Source of the DNA: Chondromyces crocatus
Lineage (GTDB): Bacteria; Myxococcota_A; Polyangia; Polyangiales; Polyangiaceae
DNA length: 64,000 nt
Reading direction: 5' to 3'
Assembly (NCBI RefSeq): GCF_001189295.1
Contig: NZ_CP012159.1
Location: 2,122,001 to 2,186,000, forward strand
Position 1 is the stretch's first letter. Every line of letters begins with the position of its first letter. A program made the position numbers and the translations under genes. Below the pieces are notes generated by a model. The model was not told the origin of the DNA. It saw only the letters and a list, made by a program, of their open reading frames with translations, and ran no database searches. Shown here in pieces: positions 8,802 through 18,163 of the stretch.

Positions 8802-10081
8802 TCGATGGAGGGGACGGCGCCGAGCAAGCCGCGCGTCCACATCTGGGAGAGCGTCACGCCCTTGGCTTGCGCCTCTTCGAGGGCGTCCGTGTAGGCGACC
8901 CGGTGGACCACGGTGTGGCCAGCCGTCGTGCGATCGACCGTGAACAGGCGGATCCGGTCGTTGTTGAGCGCGAGACCATCGAGAACGAGCGGGTTGTGGG
9001 TCGTGAGGAGGACCTGTTTGTGATTTCTGGCCATCAGGGCCTGCTCACCAAGCAGACGCACGAGCGCTCTCGCCAGACGGGGATGGAGCGCGTGGTCGAT
9101 GTTCTCGACGGCGAAGAGCCGTGGCGTGCGTGGATGAAGCAGCAAGGTGAGGGCGAAGAGCACGTAGAGTGCCCCCTCGCTGGCATCGTACGCGGAGAGT
9201 CGGCTGAGATCGGAGCGCAGGTACTTGTCGGTGAACCGAAGAATCTCGGCGGCAGCAGGAATCGACGGGGAAACGAGATCGGGGGTGGGGGCTGAGACAT
9301 CGACATCACTGGCCCAGTCGATCAACGCGAAAAGATCCTCCAGGGGCAGCGACCCGAACAACCCCTTCTTCGGCTGCAAAAGCTGTCCGACGGCTTCGGC
9401 GAGCCTCCCACCCTGCAGTCCGAGCGGATCGAGTGGCAGTGCGTCGGCCATCGTTCCTCGGAGAATTGCCGTCTGGGGATCGTAGATGACGAACTCCGCG
9501 AGTCGATTCAGCATGCCGGTGACTCGAGCCGTGGCGACCTCCATCGTCTGGAAGACGGGCGCGATGCCTCGGTACGCATCGGCGAGTTTCAGCGGCTCTT
9601 TCTTGTCACCTTTCCAGAGGTTGGCGCCACGAGGCGAGCGGGTGACGAGCTTCTCTTCTCTGAAACGCAGCGTTTCGGTGGAAAAGCGCCACGGCGTCGC
9701 TGCGGAGTCCTTCGGATTGTCGAGCGTCACGTCGTAGCGAGCGCCTGCTGGGGAGGCTCCGCTCAGCTTGATGACTCGGGGAAGGCGGTCGTTGGGGGCG
9801 CTCTTGTCGAAGGCGCTCTTGAAGAGCCTGGGCACGCCAGGCCGCACGCCGCGACGGAGCAGCTCGGCGTCGTCGACCCGGCCCGCGGCTGCCGCGCCGA
9901 GCACACCGAGGGCTTCCAGAAGGGCGGTCTTGCCCGAGCCATTGGCGCCAATGAAGACATTGAGATACCCGAGTTCGAGGTTCTGCTTTCGTATCGACTT
10001 GAAGCCCTCGATGGTGACCGTCTTGAGAATGTCGAACACGCGAGCAGGAGCGCGATACCTGAACCCAGACACGCGGCGCAT
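8798..10081 (-). CDS. AAA/OLD-like ATPase (AAA_21 type)
   Basis: 427 aa, started at the ATG at 10081 with a G-rich stretch four bases before it. Walker A is GANGSGKT (residues 45-52) after the typical ILKTVTIEGFKSI opening of SMC-like/OLD ATPases. Walker B is LFAVENIDHALHP and the switch histidine is in LLTTHNPLVLDGL near the C-terminus. This is the arrangement of single-chain AAA_21/AAA_15 ATPases that sense DNA or phage proteins and act with a TOPRIM partner. It is followed directly by the coupled TOPRIM-like gene. The gene has moderately lower third-position GC than neighbours. Likely a two-gene defence island; the trigger and substrate cannot be read from sequence. Confidence 0.8.
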   Translation of the reverse strand: MRRVSGFRYRAPARVFDILKTVTIEGFKSIRKQNLELGYLNVFIGANGSGKTALLEALGVLGAAAAGRVDDAELLRRGVRPGVPRLFKSAFDKSAPNDRLPRVIKLSGASPAGARYDVTLDNPKDSAATPWRFSTETLRFREEKLVTRSPRGANLWKGDKKEPLKLADAYRGIAPVFQTMEVATARVTGMLNRLAEFVIYDPQTAILRGTMADALPLDPLGLQGGRLAEAVGQLLQPKKGLFGSLPLEDLFALIDWASDVDVSAPTPDLVSPSIPAAAEILRFTDKYLRSDLSRLSAYDASEGALYVLFALTLLLHPRTPRLFAVENIDHALHPRLARALVRLLGEQALMARNHKQVLLTTHNPLVLDGLALNNDRIRLFTVDRTTAGHTVVHRVAYTDALEEAQAKGVTLSQMWTRGLLGAVPSIE

Positions 10082-10237
10082 CGGACCCCCATCCCTCGAA
10101 GTCGTCAACCCGCTGTGAACGTCGCAGCCGGGGACCGGTCCTTGCGCTGCCTGGTGCGGCCGGTCCGACCCGAGCCCTTGACCCTCCCCCCCATCCGACG
10201 CTGGCCGCCGCCCGCTGCACCGGATACAGATCAAGGC

Positions 10238-12079
10238 ATGGCAAATCCGTCCCCGAGCGAGCGGTTCCGCGCCTCGTTCGCGCGCTGGGCGCGACGGGTT
10301 CGCCGCCGCCGCGCCCTCGGGGTGGTCTTGAGCGGCGCCGCCCTCGGCCTCGCGGTCGGCATCGGCGGCGCGGCCGCAGCCTGGCAGACGAGGCACGGCG
10401 CCCTCCGCCCCTTCGCCGCGGCCGGTGGACTCCTCGGTGCTGCCGCTGGCGCCGTGCTCGCGCACCGCCGTCGCTGGCCGGACACCAGCGTCGCCCTCTA
10501 CCTCGATGGCCGCCTCGGCTCCAAGGAGACCATCGCCACCGCCCTCGAACTCGACGCCGACGAAGGCTCCGAGCCCGCCCGCGCCGTCGTCGTCTCCCAG
10601 GCCGAAGGCGTCCTCGGCCGCGCCACCCCCCGCGAAGTGCGCCCCCGCGTCTGGCGCACCTGGCACGCCGCCATCCCCATCGCGGCCGGCGCGATCGGCT
10701 ACCTGAGCTGGATCCCCTTGCCGCCCCTGCCGCCCGAGGCCGCAGCGCCCCCGGGCGCCGAGCAGGTGCGGCTCGCCGACGTCACCTCTCTGGAACGCGC
10801 CATCGCCCTCGGCGAAGCCAACGCGCGTGACGAAGCCCAGCGCGAGCGCCTGAAGAAGCTCGCCGAGGACGCCAAGAAGCTCCGGGACAAGCTCCGCGAA
10901 GGCGTCGAGAAACGCGAAGCCCTGGCCGACCTGTCGAAGCTGCGCGACGGCATCACCGCCGAGCGCCTCTCGCTCGGCGCCGGTGAAGAGCGGCAAGGCA
11001 TGGAGTCGGCGCTCGGCAAGCTCGGCGACAACCCCGACCTCAAGGACGCCGCGAAGGCCCTCGGGGACCGCGACATGACCTCCCTCGACGAGGAGATGGA
11101 GCGCCTCGCCAACAAGCTGGAGAAGGAAGACCGCGAGCGCGCGCAGCAGACCCTCGAAGAAGCCGAAAAGGCCGCGCGTGGGGCTGGCGCGCAGGGCGTG
11201 GCGAAGGCGCTGGAGGAACAGCGCAAGCGCCTCGAAGCGCTCGGCAAGAAGAGCGAGAAGCTCAAGGAGCTGGCGAAGGCGCTCGGTGAAGGCCTCGGCG
11301 AGGAAGGCAAGCAAGCGCTGAAGGACCTCTCGCAGGTCGGCGATCCCGAGGATCTCCAGCAGCTCGCCGAGAGCATGGAGAAGGCCCTGTCCGGCCTGAG
11401 CGCCGAGGAGCGCAAGCAGCTCGCCGAGAACATGAAGCGGCAAGCCGAAGCGTCACCCGAAGGCGCTCCGGGCGAGGGCCCGTCCCCCGAAGAGATGCAG
11501 GACCTCGCCGACCAGCTCGCGACGCCCGAGGGCATCGCGCAGCTCAAGGAGCAGCTCCGGCAGATGGCGCAAGCGCCGCCCCCGGGGAGCGGGGAAGGGG
11601 AGCGTCAGAAGGGGCTCGAAGGCGCGCAGGAAGGCACGGGCGGTCTGGAAGGACAGCTCGGGGGACAAGCGATGCCGCTGCCCATGGCGGGCGCATCCGG
11701 GCAGAATGGCAGCCAAGGGGGTCAGCAAGGCAGCCAGGGGGGGACGAACGGGGGAGGGAGCAGCGGGGGAAGCGGTAAAGATCAAGGTGGAGCGACGCCA
11801 GGCCACAGCGAGGGGGGAGGGCCGGGCTCGCACGATGGACAGACGGGGAAGGTGACCGGAGGGGACCTCCGGGCACGGGCGAAAGCCAGGATGAACAAGG
11901 GGGTACCGATGCCGGGGATGGTGCTGGGACGAACCGCTGGGCGGCCCGGAGAAAGCGCGAACGTGCGCGGAGAAGGGGCGCTCGGTGTGGTCGGGCCCGA
12001 CGAGGTGGGCGCGATCGATCGAAGCGAGGTGCCCGAAGAGTATCGGGAACAGGTCGGGCGGTACTTCCAGCCGAAATGA
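10238..12079 (+). CDS. Coiled-coil membrane protein with Gly-rich C-terminus
   Basis: 613 aa from the ATG at 10238. Two N-terminal membrane helices (about 27-50 and 55-75), then a long charged helical region (about 190-440) full of Lys/Glu/Leu heptads that should form a coiled coil, then a Gly/Ser/Gln-rich linker (about 470-550) and a conserved-looking end with GVPMPGMVLGRT and VPEEYREQVGRYFQP. The last motif resembles C-termini of membrane proteins found near MoxR/Bat (VWA) clusters, but this gene is 7 kb from the Bat-like operon here. Its stop overlaps the next start (ATGA), so the two are one operon. Function unknown. Confidence 0.75.
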   Translation: MANPSPSERFRASFARWARRVRRRRALGVVLSGAALGLAVGIGGAAAAWQTRHGALRPFAAAGGLLGAAAGAVLAHRRRWPDTSVALYLDGRLGSKETIATALELDADEGSEPARAVVVSQAEGVLGRATPREVRPRVWRTWHAAIPIAAGAIGYLSWIPLPPLPPEAAAPPGAEQVRLADVTSLERAIALGEANARDEAQRERLKKLAEDAKKLRDKLREGVEKREALADLSKLRDGITAERLSLGAGEERQGMESALGKLGDNPDLKDAAKALGDRDMTSLDEEMERLANKLEKEDRERAQQTLEEAEKAARGAGAQGVAKALEEQRKRLEALGKKSEKLKELAKALGEGLGEEGKQALKDLSQVGDPEDLQQLAESMEKALSGLSAEERKQLAENMKRQAEASPEGAPGEGPSPEEMQDLADQLATPEGIAQLKEQLRQMAQAPPPGSGEGERQKGLEGAQEGTGGLEGQLGGQAMPLPMAGASGQNGSQGGQQGSQGGTNGGGSSGGSGKDQGGATPGHSEGGGPGSHDGQTGKVTGGDLRARAKARMNKGVPMPGMVLGRTAGRPGESANVRGEGALGVVGPDEVGAIDRSEVPEEYREQVGRYFQPK

Positions 12080-12777
12080 CACACCACGCCCCCTTCGCGT
12101 CTCCGCCCGACGGTCTGCCGGGGCCGGAGTCCTCCATCCGTCACGCCGAGCGCCTCGCCGCGCCGGAGTCTTCCATTCGCCACGCCGACGGCCTCGCCGC
12201 GCCGGCGTCCACGCCTCGGCATGCCGACGGCCTCGCCGCGCCGGCGTCCACGCCTCGGCATGCCGACGGCCTCGCCGCGCCGGAATCCACGCCGCTCGAC
12301 ACCGCCGAGGTGGAGGCGCCGGCGTCCTTGCCTCCCGACCTCCCGCGCGAGTGGTACTTCGGTCGTCACTCGATGCATTTCGAGCCGCCGGACCTCCAGG
12401 TCGTGGTGCTCGAAGGCGAGGTGAGCGCCGACGACATCCAGTTCATCGCGGATGCCAATCGCCCCTTCTACGAGCAGGCGTCGCTCTCGATCAGCCTCAT
12501 TCTCTTGAAGAGCGTCGCGGTGGCCTCGCCAGGCACCCGCAAGGCGGTGGCCTCGAACCCGATGAGGCCCATCCCTCACGTGCTCGCCTTCGTGGGCGGC
12601 TCGTTCGCGACGCGGGTGGTGACCACCGTCGTCCTGCGCGCGGCCAACCTGATCACGCCCGGCAAGACGCTGTTCGCCTTCTTCGACGACGAGAAGCCCG
12701 CGCGGGAGTGGATCGACGCGCGCCGCCGTGAACTCTCGTCCAGGGCAGCGACGCCGGCAGCTTCCCCCGCTCCCTGA
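12076..12777 (+). CDS. SpoIIAA/STAS-like protein with 13-residue N-terminal repeats
   Basis: 233 aa, translationally coupled to the preceding gene through an ATGA overlap. The N-terminal ~70 residues are a 13-residue tandem repeat (AAPASTPRHADGL), probably a flexible extension. The rest (about 92-220) begins WYFGRHSMHFEPPDLQVVVLEGEVSADDIQFI and continues with alternating strands and helices resembling the SpoIIAA-like/SEC14-STAS family common in myxobacteria, followed by RAANLITPGKTLFAFFDDEKPAREWI. Such proteins usually act in partner switching or lipid binding. The family call rests on overall pattern. Confidence 0.6.
   Translation: MTHHAPFASPPDGLPGPESSIRHAERLAAPESSIRHADGLAAPASTPRHADGLAAPASTPRHADGLAAPESTPLDTAEVEAPASLPPDLPREWYFGRHSMHFEPPDLQVVVLEGEVSADDIQFIADANRPFYEQASLSISLILLKSVAVASPGTRKAVASNPMRPIPHVLAFVGGSFATRVVTTVVLRAANLITPGKTLFAFFDDEKPAREWIDARRRELSSRAATPAASPAP
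12118..12273 (+). repeat. 39-bp coding tandem repeat (4 units)
   Basis: Four 39-bp units encode 13 residues each in the N-terminus of the STAS-like protein. Units three and four (12196-12234 and 12235-12273) are identical at DNA level, and the first two have diverged. A partial fifth unit follows. This suggests recent slippage or unequal crossing-over. Confidence 0.85.
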
Positions 12778-12860
12778 GACCTCCGGCCGGGCACTTCACT
12801 GGCGGCGTACTTCGCCGGCGGGGCGGCGGGGGCACGCGCCCCTGCCGTGGGAAAGAGCCC

Positions 12861-13877
12861 TCAGGGCGCCCGGGGGGGCACGGGCGGCGGAGGCTCTGGC
12901 TGGGAGGGCGTCTTCGGGGGCTTGATCGGAGGCGACAGCAGATCGCCCGTGATGTTCAGCGCCGCGACGATGTATGGCACGCCCTGCGACACGTCCTGCC
13001 CGGTCCGGTACGGCGACTTCAACCACCAGTTCAGGACGAGCAGCAAGGTCGGCTCGATGGCGGCGCCGTCGGGCTGTTTGAAGGTGTAGGCGGCGACGGG
13101 GCCAATGCGGTGGATGGCGCCCGGCGCGCTGGGGCGGCTATCGCCTGGTGCGAAGTGGTCGTCCGAATAGAGCGCCTGGGCCGTGGTCCAGCGCAGGCCC
13201 ACGCTGAGGCTGTTGTCGAGGCCCTGAACGAGGACGTCGGTGTCATTCGAGTACCACCAGCCGCCATCTCCGACGAGGAGATCATAGAAGATGTCGTAGA
13301 AGACCCGATCGCCACCCCGGATCTTCATGTCCGGCCGCCCGACGCGCAGCAGATTGCGCGCGGCCACGGGCCCCACCTTGAACTGGAGGTTCGCACCGAG
13401 AATGAGCTGCGTGCCGGTCGTCGAATAGTTCTTCAGCGGGTCGCCGCTCTCCAGGCCGTTGCGACGCGACAGCTCGGAGTCGCTGTAATTGGCATTCGCG
13501 GCCGAAGGGAACGATTGCAAGAAGTTGAACGCGCCGAAATAGCCGATGACCTCGTACAGGCCCCAGAGCTGGAGGAAGCTCGCCGGCTGGATCTCCACCG
13601 TGGGGCCGATGCGGGCGAAGGCGCCGCTCAGCGAGGGCGCGACACCGACGGAGATGAAATTGTCGCGGAGGGCGACGCTCTCGCTTTCGTAGAGCCGATA
13701 GCGATAGGTGAGCCGACCGTCGGTGATGAGGCCGAGGGGATTCCACCGGAACAGGGTGAGATCGCGGTAGACAATGCGGTGCTCGGGCGGCGGTCCGTCG
13801 CGGTAAGCCTGGGCTCTGGCGTCCGGAGCCGCGGTCAGGAGGGTGAAAGCAGCGACGAGAGAGAGAGAGAGGCGCAT
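12861..13877 (-). CDS. Outer-membrane beta-barrel-like protein
   Basis: 338 aa with a clear signal peptide (MRLSLSLVAAFTLLTAAPDARA, cleavage near ARA-QAY). The mature part alternates aromatic and polar residues in strands typical of outer-membrane barrels: LTYRYRLYESESVALRDNFISVGV, FLQLWGLYEVIGYFGAFNFLQ, and a C-terminal PTLLLVLNWWLKSPYRTG. The last ~30 residues are Pro-rich (PPIKPPKTPSQPEPPPPVPP) and may extend from the barrel. It lies 214 bp downstream of the cytochrome gene on the same strand, perhaps with its own promoter. Specific role unknown. Confidence 0.7.
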   Translation of the reverse strand: MRLSLSLVAAFTLLTAAPDARAQAYRDGPPPEHRIVYRDLTLFRWNPLGLITDGRLTYRYRLYESESVALRDNFISVGVAPSLSGAFARIGPTVEIQPASFLQLWGLYEVIGYFGAFNFLQSFPSAANANYSDSELSRRNGLESGDPLKNYSTTGTQLILGANLQFKVGPVAARNLLRVGRPDMKIRGGDRVFYDIFYDLLVGDGGWWYSNDTDVLVQGLDNSLSVGLRWTTAQALYSDDHFAPGDSRPSAPGAIHRIGPVAAYTFKQPDGAAIEPTLLLVLNWWLKSPYRTGQDVSQGVPYIVAALNITGDLLSPPIKPPKTPSQPEPPPPVPPRAP

Positions 13878-14091
13878 GGGTCTCCGCGCAGAGATCTCCT
13901 GGCGAGCAAGAAGCTCACCCGATTCATGCAGGTTATGGTCTGCGCGCGAACGGGGTCAAGCATCCAGGACGCACGCTCGAAGCGCCGAACGGATTCCCCG
14001 AGGCGCCGAGGAATGCAGCGCGTCAGCCCTCTCGTCGAATGCAGCGCGTCATTGCCTCGACGAGCGCGAGACGCGGGGAAACGTCAGCGCG

Positions 14092-16797
14092 TCATGCAGG
14101 TCGACGCGTGCGCCGGCTGCGGAGCCCGAGCAAGGCAAGGAGGGCGAGTGCGCCTCCGCCAGCCGCGCCGGCCGCGCCACCCGTGCCCGGGGTGGAGCAC
14201 CCGCAGCCCCCCTCGTCGGGCGCTGCCGGGGCGCTGCCGCCGGCCGTCGAGGTGCTGCCGCCCGCGCCCCCGTCGCTCGTCCCGCCCGCGCCTCCGGCGC
14301 TCATCCCGCCCGTGCCCGGCGCGCCTCCCGCGCCGCCCGCGCCGCCTTCGCCGCAGATGTTGGTCAAGGCGCAGCCGATCGCGGGGTCGCAGGTGTCGTC
14401 GGTGCAGGGGTCGCCGTCATAGCAGTAGATCTGCGGCCCCGTGACGCAGACGCCGAAGGCGCAGACCTCGGGGCCGTGGCAGAGGTCCCCGTCCTCGCAC
14501 GGCTGGGTGTTGTGCTCGACCACGCAGCCGAGCTGGGGATCGCAGGCGTCGTCGGTGCAGGGGTTCTGGTCGTTGCAGTCCGGCATCCCCCCGCCGACGC
14601 AGGCCCCATTGACGCAGGTATCGCCCGTCGTGCAGAGATTGCCGTCCTCGCACGGGGTGCCGTTCGGCTGCCCCTGGCAGGTGGGCATGGCGAGCAAGGC
14701 CTGGGTCATGAGCACCGGGGCCGCGCCCGGGACCTGCTTGTTGTGGAGCCACAGGTTCCAGATGGTGTCGCCCCAGAGCCGGAGCTTCGCGAAGAAGGGG
14801 TCGGTCTGCGCGACGTAGGCCTGCGGCTCTCCGGAGAGGGTGGGGGAGGCGAGCGTCCCACCATTGCCATTGATCTGATCGCGCAGAAACTCCATGTATT
14901 CGCGGCTGGTCGTCTGATAGTACAGCGCGACGACGACCCGATCCCCGCCCTGGGGGAGCGTGATGGAGACATCGTCGTGGCCGCCGGCATACTCGGCCGC
15001 CGTGAAATGGGAAGGCGCCGCGGCGCCGGCCCAGTGGGGCTCCGCCTGGCGCGCCGCCGCTTCGGCCACGCGGAAGCCACGCGGGGGAATGCGGTTGTCC
15101 TTGTGCATCCCCGTGGCGAGCACGAAATGGAAGGTGTGGTCCTGGCCCGTGAGATTGCTGCTCGAATGGGCCTCGTACACCAGCGCGTCGTCGTGGCTCT
15201 CGGCCGCGCCGAGGGCCGGGCTGCCCGGTGAGCCGGCGAGGCCCTTCAAGGTGCCCGCGGCGCCGTCGTAGGGATTCACCTCGTGGAGGAGGTTCGCCCC
15301 CTGGTAGAGCCGGACGCCGACGAACATGCGCCGCCCCTCGGGGTAGCCGGTGATCAGCTTGTGCCCGGTGTGGTTCTGGATGCGGAACGACAGGGCGCCG
15401 GTGGCCGGATCGTACGCGAGCTGCTCGATGGCCGCGGCGCGCTTGAGCTGCATGACGGCGCGGTTCGAGGCGGCGAGGAGCGCATGGGGATCCAGGCCGA
15501 GGCCCGCGTCGAGGTCGAGCGTGAGGGCGTTCGGGCCCTGGCGGAGCAAGCTCGCGTTCTCGGGGTCGTAGTTCGGCGAGGTGGGGACGGTGCTCGCCAG
15601 GATCCAGGGAATGAAGGCGTTGCCGCCGGTGAGATCGTGGATGCCCTGGCCGCCCAGCGGGTGCTCGACGCTCTCCGTGGGCCGGATGCGCGCGTCGAAC
15701 TCGTCACATCCCGGGCCCGTGCGCTGCGGCATGTGGCAGTCCTGGCAGGTCGCGATCACGTTGCCCGGACGCGAGGTGACGAAGCTCGACGGCTCGTACG
15801 GACCGATGCCCGGTGCGCCGCCGGGCTGCCCGTAGTCCGAGAGCATGAACTCGGAGAACGTGCGCTCGACGCCGTGGTACGCGAACGCCGACTGCTCCTC
15901 GCTGGGCAGGACGGTGGCGCCATCTCCTGGCGTCGTCGCCGTGAACGCCCGGTTCGCGAGCGCCGAGTTGGAGACGTCGTGGCACGTGCTGCAGAAGAAC
16001 TTGCTCTTGTGGTAGCGGCTGTACCCGGTGCTGTGCGGTGACACGGCGTCGGCGTAGGGGCCGCGCTTTCGGATGTCGGCGGCGACGTGGTACTGCCCGC
16101 TCGCGTTCTCGGTGTAGCCGGGCAACGCCGGCTGATTCTGAGCATCGTAAGCAGGAGCGCCGTTGAACAGGGTGATCGCCTGGGCCTCGGTCGCGTCGCG
16201 CGTCTGGGCGAGCGCCGCTGCGGCCTGCGACGGGGTGGAGCTCATGCCGGACTCGCCCCAGTAGCCCGACCAGTCGTCGCCCTCGCGCAGCCCGGCCGCC
16301 GTGGCCGAGAAGAAGGGATCGAACATGCGGTGGCAGCCGTCGCACTGCACCCCATCGAAATCTCGCCCCGCCATCATGCTGCCGTTCGGCGGATCGGAGC
16401 GGCCCCCGAGCCAGCCCCCGATCATGTGGCAGCGCTCGCAGAGATCCGCGGCGTTGGGGCGACCGAACGCCCAGATGGAGTCCTGCGCGGCGACGGTCAT
16501 CGCCGCCCAGAAGAAGGGATCACGCCCCGCCTGGGCCATCATCGAGCCGCGCCAGGTGAAGCCGGACTCGATGTTCGGATCGAAGTCCGCGTGGCAGTCC
16601 ATGCACGAAGCCGACGCCTCGAGGATCAACCCCTGGTCGGGCTGGGTCCCGGGCATGCGCACCAGGGGATCGTCCTCGACCGCCAGAGGTGTCCACGCCC
16701 ACGCTGCGGCGGGCGCGATGGCGAGGCTCAACGCCAGCGCTCCACCCAGACCACCTCGGCGCCTCCCCGAATCCCCGCGTCCGCCCTGCTGCCGCAT
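14092..16797 (-). CDS. Secreted multihaem c-type cytochrome with MYXO-CTERM anchor
   Basis: 901 aa; start taken at 16797, with an alternative ATG at 16815. A basic n-region and hydrophobic stretch (GGALALSLAIAPAAAWA) direct export. Five CxxCH haem sites are visible: CMDCH, CERCH, CDGCH, CSTCH and CQDCH, all in the N-terminal half. A beta-rich region with ENHTGHKL-like sequence (QNHTGHKLITGYPEGRR) resembles cytochrome c554-type proteins. The C-terminal third has Cys/Asp-rich repeats of Dictyostelium-repeat type (CTDDACDPQLGC, CTDDTCDPAIGC), a Gly-rich linker, and a MYXO-CTERM-like end (GGCGCS, hydrophobic helix, RSRRTRR). Likely surface-exposed electron transfer; the redox partner is unknown. 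The kinase gene is divergent. Confidence 0.85.
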   Translation of the reverse strand: MRQQGGRGDSGRRRGGLGGALALSLAIAPAAAWAWTPLAVEDDPLVRMPGTQPDQGLILEASASCMDCHADFDPNIESGFTWRGSMMAQAGRDPFFWAAMTVAAQDSIWAFGRPNAADLCERCHMIGGWLGGRSDPPNGSMMAGRDFDGVQCDGCHRMFDPFFSATAAGLREGDDWSGYWGESGMSSTPSQAAAALAQTRDATEAQAITLFNGAPAYDAQNQPALPGYTENASGQYHVAADIRKRGPYADAVSPHSTGYSRYHKSKFFCSTCHDVSNSALANRAFTATTPGDGATVLPSEEQSAFAYHGVERTFSEFMLSDYGQPGGAPGIGPYEPSSFVTSRPGNVIATCQDCHMPQRTGPGCDEFDARIRPTESVEHPLGGQGIHDLTGGNAFIPWILASTVPTSPNYDPENASLLRQGPNALTLDLDAGLGLDPHALLAASNRAVMQLKRAAAIEQLAYDPATGALSFRIQNHTGHKLITGYPEGRRMFVGVRLYQGANLLHEVNPYDGAAGTLKGLAGSPGSPALGAAESHDDALVYEAHSSSNLTGQDHTFHFVLATGMHKDNRIPPRGFRVAEAAARQAEPHWAGAAAPSHFTAAEYAGGHDDVSITLPQGGDRVVVALYYQTTSREYMEFLRDQINGNGGTLASPTLSGEPQAYVAQTDPFFAKLRLWGDTIWNLWLHNKQVPGAAPVLMTQALLAMPTCQGQPNGTPCEDGNLCTTGDTCVNGACVGGGMPDCNDQNPCTDDACDPQLGCVVEHNTQPCEDGDLCHGPEVCAFGVCVTGPQIYCYDGDPCTDDTCDPAIGCALTNICGEGGAGGAGGAPGTGGMSAGGAGGTSDGGAGGSTSTAGGSAPAAPDEGGCGCSTPGTGGAAGAAGGGALALLALLGLRSRRTRRPA

Positions 16798-16891
16798 GAC
16801 CTGCGACCGTATCATCGTGCCTGCTCGGTTGGATCTCCGACCGCTGGCGCAGCGGAAGTCCCACGTTCTGGTGTAGGCTCCGGACGCCCTC

Positions 16892-18163
16892 GTGATTGGA
16901 CAGATACTCGACGACAGATACGAAATTTCCCGCCCCATCGGAGGCGGAGGCATGGGGACCGTCTACGAGGCGCGTCACCGCGGGACCGGACGCCGCGTCG
17001 CGGTGAAGGTGCTGAGCGGCTCGGTCAGCCGGAACGAAGCCGCGCTGGCGCGGTTCGAGCGCGAGGCGAAGGCCGCCGGCTCGATCCAGTCGCAGTACAT
17101 CACCGAGGTGCTCGACACGGGCGCCGACCCGGTGACCGGCCAGCCGTTCATCGTCATGGAGTACCTCGACGGCGAGGACCTCTCCCAGGTGCTCGCGCGC
17201 ACCCAGCTCCTCTCCCCGGACGCCGCGCTCCGCATCGCGGCCCAGACCGCGCTCGGCCTGTCGCGGGCCCACGAGGCGCGGGTGATCCACCGCGACATCA
17301 AGCCCGGGAACCTGTTCCTCTTGCGCGGCGAGAGCGGCGAGCTGACGGTGAAGGTCTGCGACTTCGGCGTCGCCAAGATCGTCATCGACCGGCTCCAGGA
17401 CGTCGACAACAGCGGGCTCACCCGCACCGGCAGCGTGCTCGGCTCACCCCTCTACATGTCGCCCGAGCAAGCGCGCGGGAACAAGGACATCGACCCGCGC
17501 AGCGACCTCTGGTCGCTCGGCATCGTGCTCTACCAGATGCTCTCGGGGCGCAGGCCGCACGACGACATCACCGCCCTCGGCGAGCTGATCATCGCCATCT
17601 GCAGCGAGCCGCCGCCGCCGATCCAGGACGTGGCGCCCTGGGTGTCGCCCCAGCTCGCCGCGGTGGTGCACGGCGCCCTCCAGTTCGATCCCGCGCAGCG
17701 GTTCCAGAGCGCGGCCGAGATGTTCGAGGCGATGCGCGCGCTTCTCCCGGAGCGGTGGGCGCTGGACGCGGCGATGCTCGCTCCTCCCACCGAGGCGGTG
17801 CGTCAGGTGGTGGCGCCGCGCCTCGATCCAGCGATGGCCGTGCCCGCCCTGGGGCGCGCCATGCCCGTCCCTTCGCCGGAGGCGCGCGCCGTACCCCGCA
17901 TTTCGGACCTCGAAGCCGACGGGCCTAGCTCCGACTTCGCGCCGACCCTCGTCGGCACCCCCATCTCCTCCGTGATGCACCCGGAGGGGCTGCGTCTACC
18001 TGCCGCCCCGTTCCCCCCAGGCCCTCCGGGCCCGCCGGGTTTCCAGCCGCCTGCCCCGATCCCGACCGGGAGCCAGCGCAGTAGCGCGGGCCTCTTCGTG
18101 CTGATTCTTCTGCTGGTCGGTGTGGGCTCCGCGCTCGTGGTCTACTTCCTGAGCCGGGGATGA
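16892..18163 (+). CDS. Membrane-anchored Ser/Thr protein kinase (Hanks type)
   Basis: 423 aa from a GTG at 16892 giving MIGQILDDRYEI, the usual opening of bacterial Hanks kinases. All catalytic motifs are present: P-loop GGGGMGTVYEA (17-27), VAVK Lys39, HRDIKPGN (133-140), DFG (157-159), SPLYMSPEQARG, and DLWSLGIVLY. After the kinase domain (~10-285) comes a Pro-rich juxtamembrane region and one membrane helix near the C-terminus (GLFVLILLLVGVGSALVVYFL), with almost nothing outside, so it has no extracellular sensor. It is divergent from the multihaem cytochrome gene across ~95 bp. It should be an active kinase; targets are unknown. Confidence 0.93.
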   Translation: MIGQILDDRYEISRPIGGGGMGTVYEARHRGTGRRVAVKVLSGSVSRNEAALARFEREAKAAGSIQSQYITEVLDTGADPVTGQPFIVMEYLDGEDLSQVLARTQLLSPDAALRIAAQTALGLSRAHEARVIHRDIKPGNLFLLRGESGELTVKVCDFGVAKIVIDRLQDVDNSGLTRTGSVLGSPLYMSPEQARGNKDIDPRSDLWSLGIVLYQMLSGRRPHDDITALGELIIAICSEPPPPIQDVAPWVSPQLAAVVHGALQFDPAQRFQSAAEMFEAMRALLPERWALDAAMLAPPTEAVRQVVAPRLDPAMAVPALGRAMPVPSPEARAVPRISDLEADGPSSDFAPTLVGTPISSVMHPEGLRLPAAPFPPGPPGPPGFQPPAPIPTGSQRSSAGLFVLILLLVGVGSALVVYFLSRG

